64,000 nucleotides of DNA from Neobacillus sp. PS2-9 (GCF_030915525.1 NZ_CP133269.1:1451001-1515000); one strand, 5' to 3'; counted from the first letter of the stretch, positions 8,414 through 19,297 are shown. The notes: generated by a model from the sequence alone, not told the origin. Program-made: numbers and translations.

Positions 8414-9169
8414 GTGCGAGTGGATGGAAGAGAACCATTACAGCTAAGACCAATACATATTGAAACCAATTATTTAATGCATCCTGAAGGTTCTGTCCTT
8501 ATTTCTGTTGGGAATACAAAGGTGATTTGTACAGCCAGTATTGAAGAGAGAGTCCCTCATTTTATGAGAGGGGAAGGAAAGGGCTGGATTACCGCAGAGT
8601 ACTCAATGCTTCCTAGAGCGACAGAGACTAGAAACATTCGAGAATCATCAAAAGGAAAAGTGTCCGGCCGTACGATGGAGATTCAACGCTTAATAGGCCG
8701 TGCGCTGAGAGCGATTGTAGATCTTTCAGCTCTAGGAGAAAGAACGGTTTGGATAGATTGTGACGTGATTCAAGCAGATGGAGGCACACGTACAGCCTCC
8801 ATTACTGGTGCGTTTGTCGCGATGACGATTGCTCTTAACAAACTTGCAGAGAAAAAGTCACTTTCAAAGTTTCCAATTACAGATTATTTAGCTGCAACTA
8901 GTGTAGGAATCTTGCAAAATAAACAAATTGTACTGGATTTAAACTACGCGGAAGATTCCCAAGCTGAGGTCGATATGAATGTTGTCATGACAGGAGCCGG
9001 TGAATTTGTTGAATTACAGGGAACGGGAGAGGAATCGACGTTCTCTTATGAACAGCTTCAAGGACTGCTTTCAGCGGCTCAGGAAGGGCTAATGGAGCTA
9101 TTTGAACAGCAAAAAGCTGCTTTGGGTGAGATCATTACGAAGAAAATTGAAGCACGTAGAAAAAAATAA
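8414..9169 (+). CDS. rph: Ribonuclease PH
   Basis: A phosphorolytic 3'-to-5' exoribonuclease that trims tRNA precursors. I chose the GTG at 8414 because AAGGAGG stands eight bases before it and the product then begins [13 protein letters not shown], like the family; an in-frame ATG at 8384 lies upstream of that ribosome site. The resulting protein has 251 residues. Visible family blocks are [51 protein letters not shown] and [19 protein letters not shown], and ELQGTGEE. It heads a group with rdgB and ysnB, separated by 13 bases and a 4-base overlap. Confidence 0.96.
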   Translation: MRVDGREPLQLRPIHIETNYLMHPEGSVLISVGNTKVICTASIEERVPHFMRGEGKGWITAEYSMLPRATETRNIRESSKGKVSGRTMEIQRLIGRALRAIVDLSALGERTVWIDCDVIQADGGTRTASITGAFVAMTIALNKLAEKKSLSKFPITDYLAATSVGILQNKQIVLDLNYAEDSQAEVDMNVVMTGAGEFVELQGTGEESTFSYEQLQGLLSAAQEGLMELFEQQKAALGEIITKKIEARRKK

Positions 9170-9182
9170 GAGGGGAACCATG

Positions 9183-9794
9183 ATGAAAGAAGTTATTATT
9201 GCTACTAAAAATTCTGGGAAGGCCAGAGAATTTGAACATATTTTTGCATCAAGAGGTATTGAGGTCAAAACATTGCTAGATTTTCCAGAGATTCCAGAGG
9301 TGGAAGAAACCGGCACTACGTTTGAAGAAAACGCCATTTTAAAAGCCGAGGCAGTCTCTAAAGCCTTAAATAAAATGGTCATTGGTGATGATTCTGGTTT
9401 GATTGTTGATGCTCTTGAAGGAAGGCCGGGAATCTATTCTGCCCGTTATGCAGGGGAACCGAAGAATGATCAGAATAATACCGAAAAAGTGTTAGCTGAA
9501 TTAAAAAATGTCCCTGATCAAACCAGGACAGCCAGATTTTACTGTGCATTGGCTGTTGCCGTACCAGGTCAAAAAACGATGACGGTGTCAGGCACCTGTG
9601 AAGGTCGTATACTTAATGAACCTAGAGGGGTAAATGGGTTTGGATATGACCCGGTGTTTTATGTGCCGGAGAAAGGTCTTGCTATGGCCGAGTTATCTGC
9701 TGATGTGAAAAATAAAATCAGCCATCGTGCAAATGCGTTGAAAAAGCTCGATGTATTGCTTGATTCTATATTAGAAAGCCCTGAACAGTCATGA
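9183..9794 (+). CDS. rdgB: Non-canonical purine NTP pyrophosphatase (ITPase, RdgB/HAM1)
   Basis: Hydrolyses dITP, XTP and ITP to monophosphates to keep deaminated purines out of nucleic acids. About 203 residues from the ATG at 9183; the adjacent ATG at 9180 is an alternative, but AGGGG spacing favours 9183. Family marks are [13 protein letters not shown] near the N-terminus, [35 protein letters not shown] and [15 protein letters not shown], then the C-terminal SHRANAL. It corresponds to B. subtilis ysnA and overlaps the next gene by ATGA. Confidence 0.95.
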   Translation: MKEVIIATKNSGKAREFEHIFASRGIEVKTLLDFPEIPEVEETGTTFEENAILKAEAVSKALNKMVIGDDSGLIVDALEGRPGIYSARYAGEPKNDQNNTEKVLAELKNVPDQTRTARFYCALAVAVPGQKTMTVSGTCEGRILNEPRGVNGFGYDPVFYVPEKGLAMAELSADVKNKISHRANALKKLDVLLDSILESPEQS

Positions 9795-10309
9795 GCAAGG
9801 TTTTAATTGTCAGTGATAGTCACGGGTTAACTAAAGAGCTCGAAATCATTAGAGAAAGGCATTTAAGCGACGTAGATGTTATGATTCACTGCGGAGATTC
9901 ACAGTTAATGCCTGATGACCGGGCGATATCCGGCTATGTAACTGTGATGGGAAATTGTGATTTTGGTGGTGGCTTTCCGTTAGAGACGGTATTAGAGACT
10001 GCTGGACATAAATTTTTTGTTACACATGGGCATCGATACTCTGTCAAAACTTCATTGATGAGTTTAAAATACAAGGCACAAGAAGTGGATGCGGACATCG
10101 TCTGTTTTGGTCATTCCCATGTATTAGGTGCAGAAGAAATCGGTGGAACATTATTTTTAAATCCTGGAAGCATACGCCTCCCTCGTGAGCGGTTGGAAAA
10201 AACCTATGTGATCCTGGATTTGAAGGATGAGAAAGTGAAAATGTCCGTATACGAGGTCAATGGTCACGAATTAACAGATTTAGCTTGTGAATTCAATCTA
10301 CGAAGATAA
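9791..10309 (+). CDS. ysnB: YfcE/MJ0936-type metallophosphodiesterase
   Basis: A single-domain calcineurin-like phosphoesterase of 172 residues with two bound metals. The metal ligands are in [29 protein letters not shown] and FGHSHV, followed by NPGSIRLPR, all typical of the YfcE family. The in vivo substrate is not established; related enzymes cleave model phosphodiesters. The start overlaps the rdgB stop (ATGA), indicating translational coupling. A GGGGG...CCCCC hairpin follows the stop. Confidence 0.92.
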   Translation: MSKVLIVSDSHGLTKELEIIRERHLSDVDVMIHCGDSQLMPDDRAISGYVTVMGNCDFGGGFPLETVLETAGHKFFVTHGHRYSVKTSLMSLKYKAQEVDADIVCFGHSHVLGAEEIGGTLFLNPGSIRLPRERLEKTYVILDLKDEKVKMSVYEVNGHELTDLACEFNLRR

Positions 10310-10336
10310 GGGGGAACCTTTCCCCCATTTATTTTA
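10308..10336 (+). terminator. Hairpin terminator after ysnB
   Basis: GGGGGAA and TTTCCCCC form a short GC stem overlapping the ysnB stop, followed by ATTTATTTTA. It likely closes the rph-rdgB-ysnB unit before the tRNA promoter. Confidence 0.65.
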
Positions 10337-10359
10337 TTGAAAAAATAAAAGGAAGTGTG

Positions 10360-10388
10360 TTGACATTTTAATAGTAGGATAATATAAT
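10360..10388 (+). promoter_or_regulatory. SigmaA promoter of the tRNA-Arg gene
   Basis: TTGACA (10360-10365) and TATAAT (10383-10388) with a 17-base spacer, both perfect consensus, 29 bases before the tRNA 5' end. Confidence 0.9.
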
Positions 10389-10416
10389 AAATCTTGTCTT
10401 AAAGAACAATTAATAT

Positions 10417-10493
10417 GTCCCAGTAGCTCAGCCGGATAGAGCATACGCCTTCTAAGCGTACGGTCGGGAGTTCGAATCTCTCCTGGGACGCCA
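10417..10493 (+). tRNA. tRNA-Arg, anticodon UCU
   Basis: A full cloverleaf is readable: acceptor arm GTCCCAG with CTGGGAC, D arm CTCAGCCGGATAGAG, anticodon stem TACGC/GCGTA with loop CTTCTAA (anticodon TCT at 10451-10453), TPsiC arm with GTTCGAATC, and an encoded CCA at the 3' end. It reads AGA and AGG arginine codons. It stands alone with its own strong promoter and a terminator 36 bases downstream. Confidence 0.98.
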
Positions 10494-10529
10494 TTTTCTT
10501 GTAAGAAGTAACTACATACCAATCATATA

Positions 10530-10557
10530 ACTCACCAGCGCTGGTGAGTTTTTTTTA
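10530..10557 (+). terminator. Intrinsic terminator of the tRNA-Arg transcript
   Basis: ACTCACCAGCGCTGGTGAGT is a perfect palindrome followed by TTTTTTT. Confidence 0.93.
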
Positions 10558-10610
10558 TGTTCTAATTATGCTACACTAATGTCCAACAATAATCTGAAGG
10601 ACGGTATACT

Positions 10611-11636
10611 ATGAAAAAACGGGAACAAGCCAAAAGAAAAGATAATATCATTTACTTTCCCGGACTAGAAAAAAGGTTAACAGATAAAGGGTTGGAAAGC
10701 CTTGAAAAGAAAAAATTTAAAGAAGCCATCACTCTTTTAGAAGAAGCTAAAGAACTTGACCCGGATAACGATAATATATTAATTGGGCTAGTGCTCGCTT
10801 ATTTTGAAGCAGGCTCTTTCAAGAACGCCAAGGTACTTGCGAAGGAGATGCTGCTTAAGGGAATTGGTGAATATTTTCAGTTAGTTGATTTGTATTTGAC
10901 TGTGTTGATTCAGTTGCATGAATACCATGAGATTGTCTCTACTATTGAGGCTCTCTTTGAAGAAAAGGAAATTCCGACAGAAAAACATGATCACTTCTTA
11001 ACCATCCTTCAATTCAGCCGAAGGATGGCGGAAAATCGTCAGGCACCAGAAGAAAAAAACGTGTCCGAGGAAGCCAATGCAAAAGAGCTTAATCTATTAA
11101 AAATCAATAACTTAAACGATCAGCTACTTCTTATTTCAGGCTTAGCGGAAAAAAACATTCGCCCCTATATAAATGAAATTGCTGATTATTTAAAAGTAGA
11201 AACAGGGCATCCGTTTCTTAAAACAATGCTATTAACTCTTTTAAAAGAGCAAGAAATAGATAGAGAATTTGTGATAAAGAAATTTACGAGTGAACAAAGC
11301 TTCCACCCAGTCAACCTACCTGAAGTAAGGGTTCACCCGAAAATGAAAAGGGTAAAGGAACTACTAGAAGCACAGTTAGAGAGCAGTGATCCTATACTAT
11401 TTGAACACACCATCGGGATGGTAGAACGAACCTTTTTTATCACTTATCCATTTGATTTCCAACCGGAGAAACCAAATGCTTGGGCGGCAGCCTTTCATTT
11501 AGTAGCTGAAAATTATTTGGGGATGGATGGAAAAGTTGAGAGGCTATCAAGTGATTATCAAATTCCAATAGAAGAAATTGAGCAGGCGAGGGTTCAAATA
11601 GAGGAAATTGAGAAAATTTCTTATCCTAATATATAG
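10611..11636 (+). CDS. ysoA: Tetratricopeptide-repeat protein, YsoA-like
   Basis: A 341-residue cytoplasmic protein with no signal peptide. The N-terminal part has a TPR unit (DKGLESLEKKKFKEAITLLE, then EAKELDPDNDNILIGLVLA) and more helical hairpins to about residue 130. The rest is helical, acidic and of unknown function; a segment near 280-300 (YPFDFQPEKPNAWAAAFH) stands out as conserved-looking. It sits between the tRNA-Arg gene and tig, as ysoA does in B. subtilis. The function is not known. ATG at 10611 follows GAAGGACGGT. Confidence 0.8.
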   Translation: MKKREQAKRKDNIIYFPGLEKRLTDKGLESLEKKKFKEAITLLEEAKELDPDNDNILIGLVLAYFEAGSFKNAKVLAKEMLLKGIGEYFQLVDLYLTVLIQLHEYHEIVSTIEALFEEKEIPTEKHDHFLTILQFSRRMAENRQAPEEKNVSEEANAKELNLLKINNLNDQLLLISGLAEKNIRPYINEIADYLKVETGHPFLKTMLLTLLKEQEIDREFVIKKFTSEQSFHPVNLPEVRVHPKMKRVKELLEAQLESSDPILFEHTIGMVERTFFITYPFDFQPEKPNAWAAAFHLVAENYLGMDGKVERLSSDYQIPIEEIEQARVQIEEIEKISYPNI

Positions 11637-11645
11637 GCTTCGCTG

Positions 11646-11673
11646 TTGAAAGAAAACAATCCTGTGTTATAAT
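11646..11673 (+). promoter_or_regulatory. SigmaA promoter of tig
   Basis: TTGAAA (11646-11651) and TATAAT (11668-11673) with a 16-base spacer, 131 bases before the tig start. This leaves a leader of about 120 bases containing no obvious gene. Confidence 0.8.
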
Positions 11674-11803
11674 GTAGGGGTTGCATTGTGTAAAAAACTA
11701 TATTTTACATTTAAAAATGGAAGATTGGCTTGATGGACAAGACAATTTCCGACTCAATTCGTTACGAATGATATGAGAATAGATTTGTTGGAGGGAAAAA
11801 GGT

Positions 11804-13081
11804 ATGACAGTAAAATGGGAAAAATTAGAAGGAAACCAAGGCGTCCTTACAGTTGAAGTAAGTGCTGAAGAGGTAACAAAAGGTCTAGACGCAGCATTCC
11901 AAAAGGTTGTTAAAACAGTAAGCGTTCCAGGCTTCCGTAAAGGTAAAATGCCTCGTGGAATGTTTGAAAAGCGCTTTGGCGTAGAAGCACTTTATCAAGA
12001 TGCATTAGATTTCATTCTTCCAGAAGCATATGGAAAGGCAATCGATGAAACTGGAATCGAGCCAGTTGATCGTCCTGAAATCGATATCGAGCAAATGGAA
12101 AAAGGCAAAGAGCTTATCTTCAAGGCAACTGTTACAGTAAAGCCAGAAGTGAAATTAGGCGAATACAAAGGCCTTGAAGTTGAAGAATTAGATGCTAACG
12201 TAACGGATGAAGACGTTGCAAACGAATTAAAAACTCTTCAAGAACGTCAAGCTGAGTTAGTTGTTAAAGAAGAAGGAACTGCTGAAAACGGTGATACAGT
12301 TGTTATCGATTTCGAAGGATTCGTTGATGGCGAAGCTTTCGAAGGTGGAAAAGCTGAAAACCACTCATTAGAATTAGGTACTGGATCTTTCATCCCTGGT
12401 TTTGAAGAGCAATTAGTTGGAGTAAAAGCTGGTGAATCTAAAGATGTTGAAGTAACATTCCCTGAAGAATACCATGCTGCTGAGCTTGCTGGTAAACCTG
12501 CTGTATTCAAAGTGACTGTTCACGAAATTAAAGGAAAAGAACTTCCTGCTTTAGATGACGAGTTTGCTAAAGATGTAGATGATGAAGTTGAAACATTAGA
12601 TGCTCTTAAAGAAAAAATCAACACTCGTTTAGTAGATAGCAAAAAGCATGAAGCAGAGCACCACCTACGTGATACTGTAGTTGAAAAAGCTGCTGAAAAT
12701 GCTGAAGTTGAAATTCCAGAAGTTATGGTTACAAATGAAGTAAACCGCATGCTTCAAGAGTTTGAACAACGTTTACAAATGCAAGGTATGAACCTTGAGC
12801 TTTACTTCCAATTCTCTGGTCAAGACGAAAATGCATTACGTGAGCAAATGAAGGAAGAAGCACAATCCCGCGTAAAAGTGAACTTAACTTTAGAAGCGAT
12901 TGCTAAAGCTGAAAACCTTGAAGTAACTGACGAAGATGTAGAAGCTGAACTAGAAAAAATGGCTGGTATGTACAACATGACAGTTGATATGATTAAACAA
13001 GCTCTTGGCGGTTCTGAAGGTATTAAAACTGACCTTAAACTTAAAAAAGCTGTTGATTTTCTTGTTGAAAACAAGAAATAA
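11804..13081 (+). CDS. tig: Trigger factor, ribosome-bound peptidyl-prolyl isomerase
   Basis: A chaperone that binds at the ribosomal exit tunnel. The 425 residues show the three family domains: an N-terminal ribosome-binding domain with the signature [17 protein letters not shown] at about 44-60, an FKBP-type isomerase domain about 150-245 ([20 protein letters not shown], then [15 protein letters not shown]), and a helical C-terminal chaperone domain. Codon use is highly biased, as in strongly expressed genes. ATG at 11804 follows GGAGGGAAAAAGG. A terminator follows. Confidence 0.97.
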   Translation: MTVKWEKLEGNQGVLTVEVSAEEVTKGLDAAFQKVVKTVSVPGFRKGKMPRGMFEKRFGVEALYQDALDFILPEAYGKAIDETGIEPVDRPEIDIEQMEKGKELIFKATVTVKPEVKLGEYKGLEVEELDANVTDEDVANELKTLQERQAELVVKEEGTAENGDTVVIDFEGFVDGEAFEGGKAENHSLELGTGSFIPGFEEQLVGVKAGESKDVEVTFPEEYHAAELAGKPAVFKVTVHEIKGKELPALDDEFAKDVDDEVETLDALKEKINTRLVDSKKHEAEHHLRDTVVEKAAENAEVEIPEVMVTNEVNRMLQEFEQRLQMQGMNLELYFQFSGQDENALREQMKEEAQSRVKVNLTLEAIAKAENLEVTDEDVEAELEKMAGMYNMTVDMIKQALGGSEGIKTDLKLKKAVDFLVENKK

Positions 13082-13096
13082 ATTTTAACCATTTAA

Positions 13097-13131
13097 AAAA
13101 CAAGGTGCGATTTTTATCGTGCCTTGTTTTA
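13097..13131 (+). terminator. Intrinsic terminator after tig
   Basis: AAAACAAGG..CGAT pairs with ATCG..CCTTGTTTT, with the T-rich 3' arm acting as the T run, 16 bases after the tig stop. Confidence 0.85.
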
Positions 13132-13500
13132 TACATTTTTCTCATTACATATTATAATAAGGACAGGGAAACCTGTTTATTATCCTGTTAAGTTCCTCAG
13201 CAGGGAATAATTTTTATTCTTCTATGGGCAGGAAATAGAGTAAACGAAGGCGAATAATTAATTTCCAAATAGTTTTAAGACTTAATTTTAAAAAATATGG
13301 TTAAGATTAATGAGTACATAAGTTTTCCATCGACTTACACAAACAAAAAGAGTAAAGAAAAAACATAATGGCATAATGCGTTTTATTTCCAGTCCATTGG
13401 CTTCATGTGTTACAATGCAAAATACATACCACCTGAATAGTTAGAAAAATATAGACTTTTGTTTGTGTAAATCACTGCTTCAAATAGGGTACTAACAACG
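13132..13500. other. Long spacer before clpX, no gene seen
   Basis: About 370 bases without a credible reading frame. It must hold the clpX promoter(s). TACAAT at about 13412-13417 is a possible -10 element, but I see no good -35. A small inverted segment (ACAGGGAAACCTGT at 13164-13177) is present. I found no recognisable CtsR or HrcA operator. Confidence 0.4.
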
Positions 13501-13518
13501 TTTTAAGGGGTGAAAGGA

Positions 13519-14778
13519 TTGTTTAAATTTAATGATGAAAAAGGACAGTTAAAGTGTTCCTTCTGTGGAAAAACACAGGATCAAGTTCGTAAATTAGTTG
13601 CCGGGCCTGGAGTTTACATATGCGATGAATGTATCGAGCTTTGCACAGAGATCGTGGAAGAAGAACTTGGAACGGAAGAAGAAGTAGAATTTAAAGACGT
13701 TCCAAAGCCAAAGGAAATCTGTGAAATTCTTAAGGAATACGTCATTGGCCAGGACCAGGCGAAAAAATCTCTATCAGTAGCGGTTTACAATCACTATAAG
13801 CGAATCAATTCGAACAGCAAAATTGATGACGTAGAGCTTTCAAAGAGTAATATTTGTATGATTGGACCAACTGGTAGCGGTAAAACATTATTAGCACAAA
13901 CATTGGCTCGAATCTTGAATGTGCCATTTGCAATTGCTGATGCTACTTCCTTAACCGAGGCTGGATATGTTGGGGAAGACGTAGAAAATATTTTATTAAA
14001 ATTGATCCAAGCTGCTGATTATGATGTGGAAAAAGCAGAAAAAGGAATCATCTATATTGATGAAATTGATAAAATCGCTCGTAAATCAGAGAATCCTTCT
14101 ATTACACGTGATGTTTCTGGTGAGGGTGTGCAACAAGCATTATTAAAAATTCTTGAAGGTACGGTTGCAAGTGTTCCGCCACAAGGTGGAAGAAAGCATC
14201 CACATCAGGAGTTTATCCAAATTGATACTACAAATATTTTATTTATCTGCGGTGGAGCATTTGACGGAATCGAGCCAATTATTAAACGCCGTTTAGGCCA
14301 AAAGGTAATTGGATTTGGATCAGATGTGAAGCAGGTAGATGTTTCTCAAAAAGAGCTTCTTTCAAAAGTATTGCCTGAAGACTTACTTCGCTTTGGATTA
14401 ATTCCAGAATTCATCGGTCGTCTTCCAGTGATTGCTAGCCTTGAGCAATTAGATGAAACAGCATTGATTGAAATTTTAACAAAACCAAAAAATGCGCTTG
14501 TTAAACAATATCAAAAAATGCTTGAAATCGATGATGTAGAGCTGCAATTTGAAGATGGCGCATTAGAGGAAATCGCGAAGAAAGCAATTGAACGAAAAAC
14601 GGGTGCCCGTGGTCTTCGTTCAATAATCGAAGGAATCATGCTTGATGTCATGTTTGATCTTCCTTCACGCGAAGACATTACTAAATGTATTATTACGAAG
14701 GAAACTGTCTTAGAAAACAGTGTTCCGAAATTAGTGTTAGAAGATGGAACGGTTGTTGCAGAAGAAAAATCCGCATAA
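13519..14778 (+). CDS. clpX: ClpX, ATPase subunit of the ClpXP protease
   Basis: A hexameric AAA+ unfoldase that feeds tagged substrates to ClpP. I chose the TTG at 13519, giving [12 protein letters not shown] as in the family, with AAGGGGTG six bases upstream; a GTG at 13510 lies inside that ribosome site. The 419-residue product has the zinc-binding domain (C13, C16, C35, C38 in CSFCGK and ICDEC), Walker A GPTGSGKT, Walker [13 protein letters not shown], the GYVGEDVE loop, the RKHPHQEF loop, and the C-terminal IGF-type ClpP contact (KVIGFGSD). It is monocistronic, with a terminator after it. Confidence 0.97.
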   Translation: MFKFNDEKGQLKCSFCGKTQDQVRKLVAGPGVYICDECIELCTEIVEEELGTEEEVEFKDVPKPKEICEILKEYVIGQDQAKKSLSVAVYNHYKRINSNSKIDDVELSKSNICMIGPTGSGKTLLAQTLARILNVPFAIADATSLTEAGYVGEDVENILLKLIQAADYDVEKAEKGIIYIDEIDKIARKSENPSITRDVSGEGVQQALLKILEGTVASVPPQGGRKHPHQEFIQIDTTNILFICGGAFDGIEPIIKRRLGQKVIGFGSDVKQVDVSQKELLSKVLPEDLLRFGLIPEFIGRLPVIASLEQLDETALIEILTKPKNALVKQYQKMLEIDDVELQFEDGALEEIAKKAIERKTGARGLRSIIEGIMLDVMFDLPSREDITKCIITKETVLENSVPKLVLEDGTVVAEEKSA

Positions 14779-14782
14779 ACTT

Positions 14783-14814
14783 TAAAAGACCTGGCTCTCT
14801 GCCAGGTCTTTTTC
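14783..14814 (+). terminator. Intrinsic terminator after clpX
   Basis: AAAAGACCTGGC pairs with GCCAGGTCTTTT around TCTCT, with a following T run. Confidence 0.93.
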
Positions 14815-14837
14815 TATTTCAAGGGATATTAAATTCT

Positions 14838-14975
14838 ACTTCGAGAATTGTCCAGCTCCAGCGCCTAGCCCCTCGGGTCAAATAACCTTCTGCAATAAAA
14901 GTCAAAGAGCGACTTTTCTTGCAGAAGAACATTTGCCTGTCGGGGCTGAACAAGTCGCTTCCGCTTTTCTTTTTT
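14838..14975 (+). repeat. Dispersed hairpin repeat family A, copy 2
   Basis: Near-identical to the copy at 2496-2634. The central stem here is TTCTGCAA against TTGCAGAA, where copies 1 and 3 have TTCGGCAA against TTGCCGAA. Both arms changed together, so pairing is kept. It lies between the clpX terminator and the lonB promoter and ends in a T run, so the hairpin could also act as a terminator. Confidence 0.85.
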
Positions 14976-14981
14976 TTTGTG

Positions 14982-15011
14982 GTTTATTCCTTCTTCCAGC
15001 AGGAAATACTT
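14982..15011 (+). promoter_or_regulatory. Candidate SigmaF promoter of lonB
   Basis: GGAAATACTT at 15002-15011 fits the forespore SigmaF -10 pattern GGNRANANTW. GTTTAT at 14982-14987 is a weak match to the -35 (GCATA) at a 14-base spacing. lonB is known to be SigmaF-dependent in B. subtilis. The -35 is the weak point. Confidence 0.5.
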
Positions 15012-15048
15012 ATTAATATATTGTGAGTATGTAGTAGGAGGGAAATGT

Positions 15049-16716
15049 ATGAGTTGGACGGGGATTGCCTTATTTATACAGCTATTTTTCGGAATCATTA
15101 TTGGGCTGTATTTTTGGAATTTGTTGAGGAATCAGCGTACGCAAAAAGTGTCCATTGACCGGGAATCCCGTAAAGAAATGGAGCAGCTTCGCAAAATGAG
15201 ATCCATTTCATTGACTGAACCATTAGCTGAAAAAGTTCGCCCTACAAGCTTTAAGGATATTGTAGGCCAAGAAGATGGGATTAAATCATTAAAGGCGGCC
15301 CTTTGTGGACCGAATCCGCAGCATGTAATTATTTATGGACCACCGGGAGTTGGTAAAACAGCTGCTGCCCGCCTCGTTCTAGAAGAGGCCAAAAAGAATC
15401 AAAAGTCACCATTTAAAGCATCCTCTGTGTTTATTGAATTAGACGCCACAACAGCACGGTTTGACGAAAGAGGAATTGCAGACCCTTTAATTGGTTCTGT
15501 TCATGATCCTATTTATCAAGGTGCAGGGGCAATGGGACAGGCAGGTATACCACAGCCAAAGCAAGGTGCTGTGACAAATGCACATGGTGGAGTACTCTTT
15601 ATTGATGAGATTGGCGAATTACATCCAATCCAAATGAATAAACTGCTAAAAGTATTAGAGGATCGAAAGGTCTTTCTGGAAAGTGCCTATTATCATGAAG
15701 AAAATACGCAAATACCAACGCATATTCATGATATTTTTAAAAATGGATTACCTGCCGATTTCCGTTTAATTGGTGCCACTACTAGGACTCCAAGTGAAAT
15801 TCCTCCGGCGATTCGTTCCCGCTGTATGGAGGTTTTCTTCCGTGATCTAAATCAGGAGGAAATTGTGGAGGTAGCGAAGAAAGCGGCTGAAAAAGTAAAC
15901 TTAGAAATTTTTGAAACAGGTGTGAATACCTTATCTACATATGCGAGAAATGGCCGTGAAACGGTCAATATGATCCAAATTGCAGCTGGGCTTGCTATTA
16001 CAGAAGACCGTAATTATATCAAGGATGAAGATATTGAGTGGGTCATCCATTCCAGTCAAATGACTCCAAGGATGGAAAGAAAGATTAATGATATTTCACA
16101 TGTGGGTCTGGTGAATGGATTAGCTGTGTATGGGCCAAACTCTGGTGCCTTGCTCGAGATTGAAGTAACGGTTATCCCTGCAAAAGACAAGGGAACAATC
16201 AATATAACTGGGATTGTGGAAGAAGAAAGTATTGGCGGTCAAGGGAAATCCATTCGCCGGAAGAGTATGGCACGTGGTTCGATCGAAAATGTGATTACAG
16301 TTCTCCGTTCGATGGGAGTACCCGCTAATGACTACGATATTCACGTTAATTTTCCTGGCGGGGTCCCAATCGATGGACCTTCTGCTGGAATCGCCATGGC
16401 AACAGGAATTTATTCCGCCATTTACAAAATTCCCATTGATAACACGGTAGCTATGACTGGTGAGATTAGTATTCATGGCAATGTGAAGCCTATTGGCGGG
16501 GTTTATCCTAAAGTGAAGGCAGCAAGAAAGGCAGGAGCCAAAACCGTCATCATTCCAGAGGAAAATATGCAAACCATCTTGAATGAGATTGACGGAATCA
16601 ACATCGTTCCTGTCACCCATTTACATGAAGTATTCGAGATTGCCCTAGTCCAATCCTTCGGAAAACACGAAGCCATCCCAGCCTCCATCGAGCTAACTAA
16701 GAAAGAATCGATTTAA
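15049..16716 (+). CDS. lonB: LonB, forespore ATP-dependent protease
   Basis: A membrane-anchored Lon-type AAA+ protease, expressed in the forespore in B. subtilis. The ATG at 15049 follows GGAGGGAAATGT and yields MSWTGIALFIQLFFGIIIG, a membrane helix at the N-terminus that matches LonB; an upstream in-frame ATG at 14977 lies before the predicted promoter. The product has 555 residues: Walker [13 protein letters not shown], Walker B GVLFIDEIGELH, and the C-terminal protease domain with catalytic serine in PIDGPSAGIAMA and catalytic lysine in the PIGGVYPKVKAA region. It lies just before lonA, as in B. subtilis. Confidence 0.96.
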   Translation: MSWTGIALFIQLFFGIIIGLYFWNLLRNQRTQKVSIDRESRKEMEQLRKMRSISLTEPLAEKVRPTSFKDIVGQEDGIKSLKAALCGPNPQHVIIYGPPGVGKTAAARLVLEEAKKNQKSPFKASSVFIELDATTARFDERGIADPLIGSVHDPIYQGAGAMGQAGIPQPKQGAVTNAHGGVLFIDEIGELHPIQMNKLLKVLEDRKVFLESAYYHEENTQIPTHIHDIFKNGLPADFRLIGATTRTPSEIPPAIRSRCMEVFFRDLNQEEIVEVAKKAAEKVNLEIFETGVNTLSTYARNGRETVNMIQIAAGLAITEDRNYIKDEDIEWVIHSSQMTPRMERKINDISHVGLVNGLAVYGPNSGALLEIEVTVIPAKDKGTINITGIVEEESIGGQGKSIRRKSMARGSIENVITVLRSMGVPANDYDIHVNFPGGVPIDGPSAGIAMATGIYSAIYKIPIDNTVAMTGEISIHGNVKPIGGVYPKVKAARKAGAKTVIIPEENMQTILNEIDGINIVPVTHLHEVFEIALVQSFGKHEAIPASIELTKKESI

Positions 16717-16734
16717 TCTAAAAAGAGATTATAG

Positions 16735-16774
16735 AACTTCGGTTTGTTGTAAAAATCAAACCGGAGTTTTTTTA
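16735..16774 (+). terminator. Intrinsic terminator after lonB
   Basis: AACTTCGGTTTG pairs with CAAACCGGAGTT (one G-T pair) followed by TTTTTT. Confidence 0.88.
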
Positions 16775-16969
16775 TTGCCATTTTTCTATAAGAAATCCAA
16801 AATGAACTTAGGAAGATTTCCTTACGTTTGGGGAAAATATAAATTATATTGAAAAAGAGATCTCGAATCTCTAAAAATAGACACCATATTATAAATACGT
16901 TAGAATTGTACAAAGACTAATCTGCTAGTAGTAGTAGGAAAACGAGGATTGCATGTGGAGGTGCATTAT

Positions 16970-19297
16970 ATGGCGGAAAAGAACGAATTGATCGTCCCCC
17001 TCCTGCCGCTTCGAGGTTTGCTTGTTTATCCGACAATGGTCCTGCATTTAGATGTAGGGCGTGAAAGATCTGTGCAAGCACTTGAAAAAGCAATGGTAGA
17101 TGACCACTTAATCTTTTTAACAACTCAAAAAGATGTATCAATCGATGATCCATCAGAAGAGGAAATATACAAAGTTGGTACGTTAACAAAAGTGAAGCAA
17201 ATGCTAAAACTACCAAACGGAACCATTAGAGTATTGGTAGAAGGCTTAAACCGAGCGGAAATTGTTTCATTTTATGAGGAAGAAGAGTATTATTCGGTAA
17301 GCGTGGTCACGTATGATGATCCTGACACTAAGGATGTGGAAGACCAAGCCCTGATGAGAACAATGCTTGACTATTTTGAGCAATACATAAAACTCTCAAA
17401 AAAAATCTCGGCAGAAACATATGCCTCTGTCGCTGATATTGAAGAACCAGGAAGAATGGCGGATATCATCGCATCTCATTTACCACTCAAGCTAAAGGAA
17501 AAGCAAGAAATCCTTGAGACAATTGATGTAAAGAGCCGTGTAAATCGTGTAATTGATACCATTCATAATGAAAAAGAAGTACTTAATTTGGAAAAGAAAA
17601 TTGGCCAACGAGTAAAACGGTCGATGGAACGGACGCAAAAAGAGTATTATCTTCGTGAGCAAATGAAGGCCATTCAAAAAGAATTAGGCGATAAAGAAGG
17701 CAAAACGGGTGAGATTGCGGAGTTGACGAAAAAAATTGAGCAGGCTGAAATGCCTGAGCATGCGAAAAAGGCGGCCCTTAAGGAATTAGATCGATATGAG
17801 AAAGTGCCATCTAGTTCGGCAGAAAGTGCAGTCATCCGAAATTATATCGAATGGTTGATAACGATTCCTTGGTCGAAAAAGACAGAGGATGATATTGATA
17901 TTCTCCGTGCTGAAAAGGTATTAAATCAAGATCATTACGGATTGGAAAAAGTTAAGGAACGGGTACTTGAATATTTGGCGGTACAGAAGCTGACGAATTC
18001 CTTAAAAGGCCCTATTCTTTGCTTAGCAGGACCTCCTGGTGTGGGGAAAACAAGCCTTGCCCGCTCTATTGCGTCATCACTGAATCGCAACTTTGTTCGA
18101 GTGTCTCTTGGCGGGGTACGCGATGAATCTGAAATTCGCGGCCATAGAAGAACGTATGTGGGAGCCATGCCTGGACGCATTATTCAAGGAATGAAAAAAG
18201 CAGGAACGATAAACCCTGTCTTTTTACTTGATGAAATAGATAAAATGTCTAATGATTTCCGTGGAGATCCATCTTCAGCTATGCTAGAAGTATTAGACCC
18301 AGAACAAAACCATAATTTTAGTGACCATTATATTGAAGAAACCTACGATTTATCAAAGGTCATGTTTATTGCAACGGCTAATAATTTATCAACCATTCCT
18401 GGGCCGCTATTAGACAGAATGGAAATCATTACGATTGCAGGTTACACGGAGCTTGAAAAAGTACACATTTGTAGAGACCATTTGCTACCAAAACAAATTA
18501 AAGAAAATGGTTTAACGAAAGGGATTCTTCAAGTTCGTGATGATGCGATACTGAAAGTGGTTCGCTATTATACTCGCGAAGCCGGCGTTCGAAGTTTAGA
18601 GCGTCAAATGGCGACCATTTGTAGGAAGACAGCAAAAATCATCGTTTCCGGTGAAAAGAAGCGGGTGATTATCACTGAAAAGAATGTAGAAGAATTTTTA
18701 GGAAAGCCAAGATTCCACTATGGAATGGCTGAAACAGAAGATCAAGTAGGAGTGGCAACTGGATTGGCTTATACGACAGTTGGAGGCGACACCCTGCAGA
18801 TAGAGGTTTCATTGTCTCCTGGTAAAGGGAAGCTTGTTCTAACAGGTAAGCTTGGCGATGTGATGAAGGAATCTGCACAAGCTGCATTTAGTTATGTTCG
18901 CTCAAAGGCGACTGAACTGGGCATCGAAGACGATTTCCATGAAAAATATGATATTCATATCCACGTTCCCGAAGGAGCTGTTCCGAAGGATGGACCTTCT
19001 GCAGGAATTACAATGGCAACGGCACTCGTATCAGCTTTAACTGGCAAACCGATTCGCAGAGAGGTTGGAATGACGGGTGAGATTACACTAAGAGGAAGAG
19101 TTCTACCAATTGGTGGTCTAAAGGAAAAAACCTTAAGTGCCCATCGCGCAGGTCTGACGAAAATCATTCTACCAAAGGACAATGTAAAGGATATTGATGA
19201 TATTCCAGAAAGTGTAAGGAATGAACTAGAATTTGTACCAGTCTCACATGTGGACGAAGTTCTAAGACATGCCCTTTTAGAAGGTGATACAAAATGA
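16970..19297 (+). CDS. lonA: LonA, ATP-dependent housekeeping protease
   Basis: Degrades misfolded and regulatory proteins. I chose ATG 16970, which gives [16 protein letters not shown] and has GGAGGTG nine bases upstream; an ATG at 16949 lies before that ribosome site. The product has 775 residues: the LAN substrate domain with [14 protein letters not shown], a coiled-coil region with [18 protein letters not shown], Walker [13 protein letters not shown], Walker [10 protein letters not shown], and the protease domain with catalytic Ser in [12 protein letters not shown] and Lys in PIGGLKEK. Its last four bases overlap ysxC (ATGA), so the two are translated together. Confidence 0.97.
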   Translation: MAEKNELIVPLLPLRGLLVYPTMVLHLDVGRERSVQALEKAMVDDHLIFLTTQKDVSIDDPSEEEIYKVGTLTKVKQMLKLPNGTIRVLVEGLNRAEIVSFYEEEEYYSVSVVTYDDPDTKDVEDQALMRTMLDYFEQYIKLSKKISAETYASVADIEEPGRMADIIASHLPLKLKEKQEILETIDVKSRVNRVIDTIHNEKEVLNLEKKIGQRVKRSMERTQKEYYLREQMKAIQKELGDKEGKTGEIAELTKKIEQAEMPEHAKKAALKELDRYEKVPSSSAESAVIRNYIEWLITIPWSKKTEDDIDILRAEKVLNQDHYGLEKVKERVLEYLAVQKLTNSLKGPILCLAGPPGVGKTSLARSIASSLNRNFVRVSLGGVRDESEIRGHRRTYVGAMPGRIIQGMKKAGTINPVFLLDEIDKMSNDFRGDPSSAMLEVLDPEQNHNFSDHYIEETYDLSKVMFIATANNLSTIPGPLLDRMEIITIAGYTELEKVHICRDHLLPKQIKENGLTKGILQVRDDAILKVVRYYTREAGVRSLERQMATICRKTAKIIVSGEKKRVIITEKNVEEFLGKPRFHYGMAETEDQVGVATGLAYTTVGGDTLQIEVSLSPGKGKLVLTGKLGDVMKESAQAAFSYVRSKATELGIEDDFHEKYDIHIHVPEGAVPKDGPSAGITMATALVSALTGKPIRREVGMTGEITLRGRVLPIGGLKEKTLSAHRAGLTKIILPKDNVKDIDDIPESVRNELEFVPVSHVDEVLRHALLEGDTK

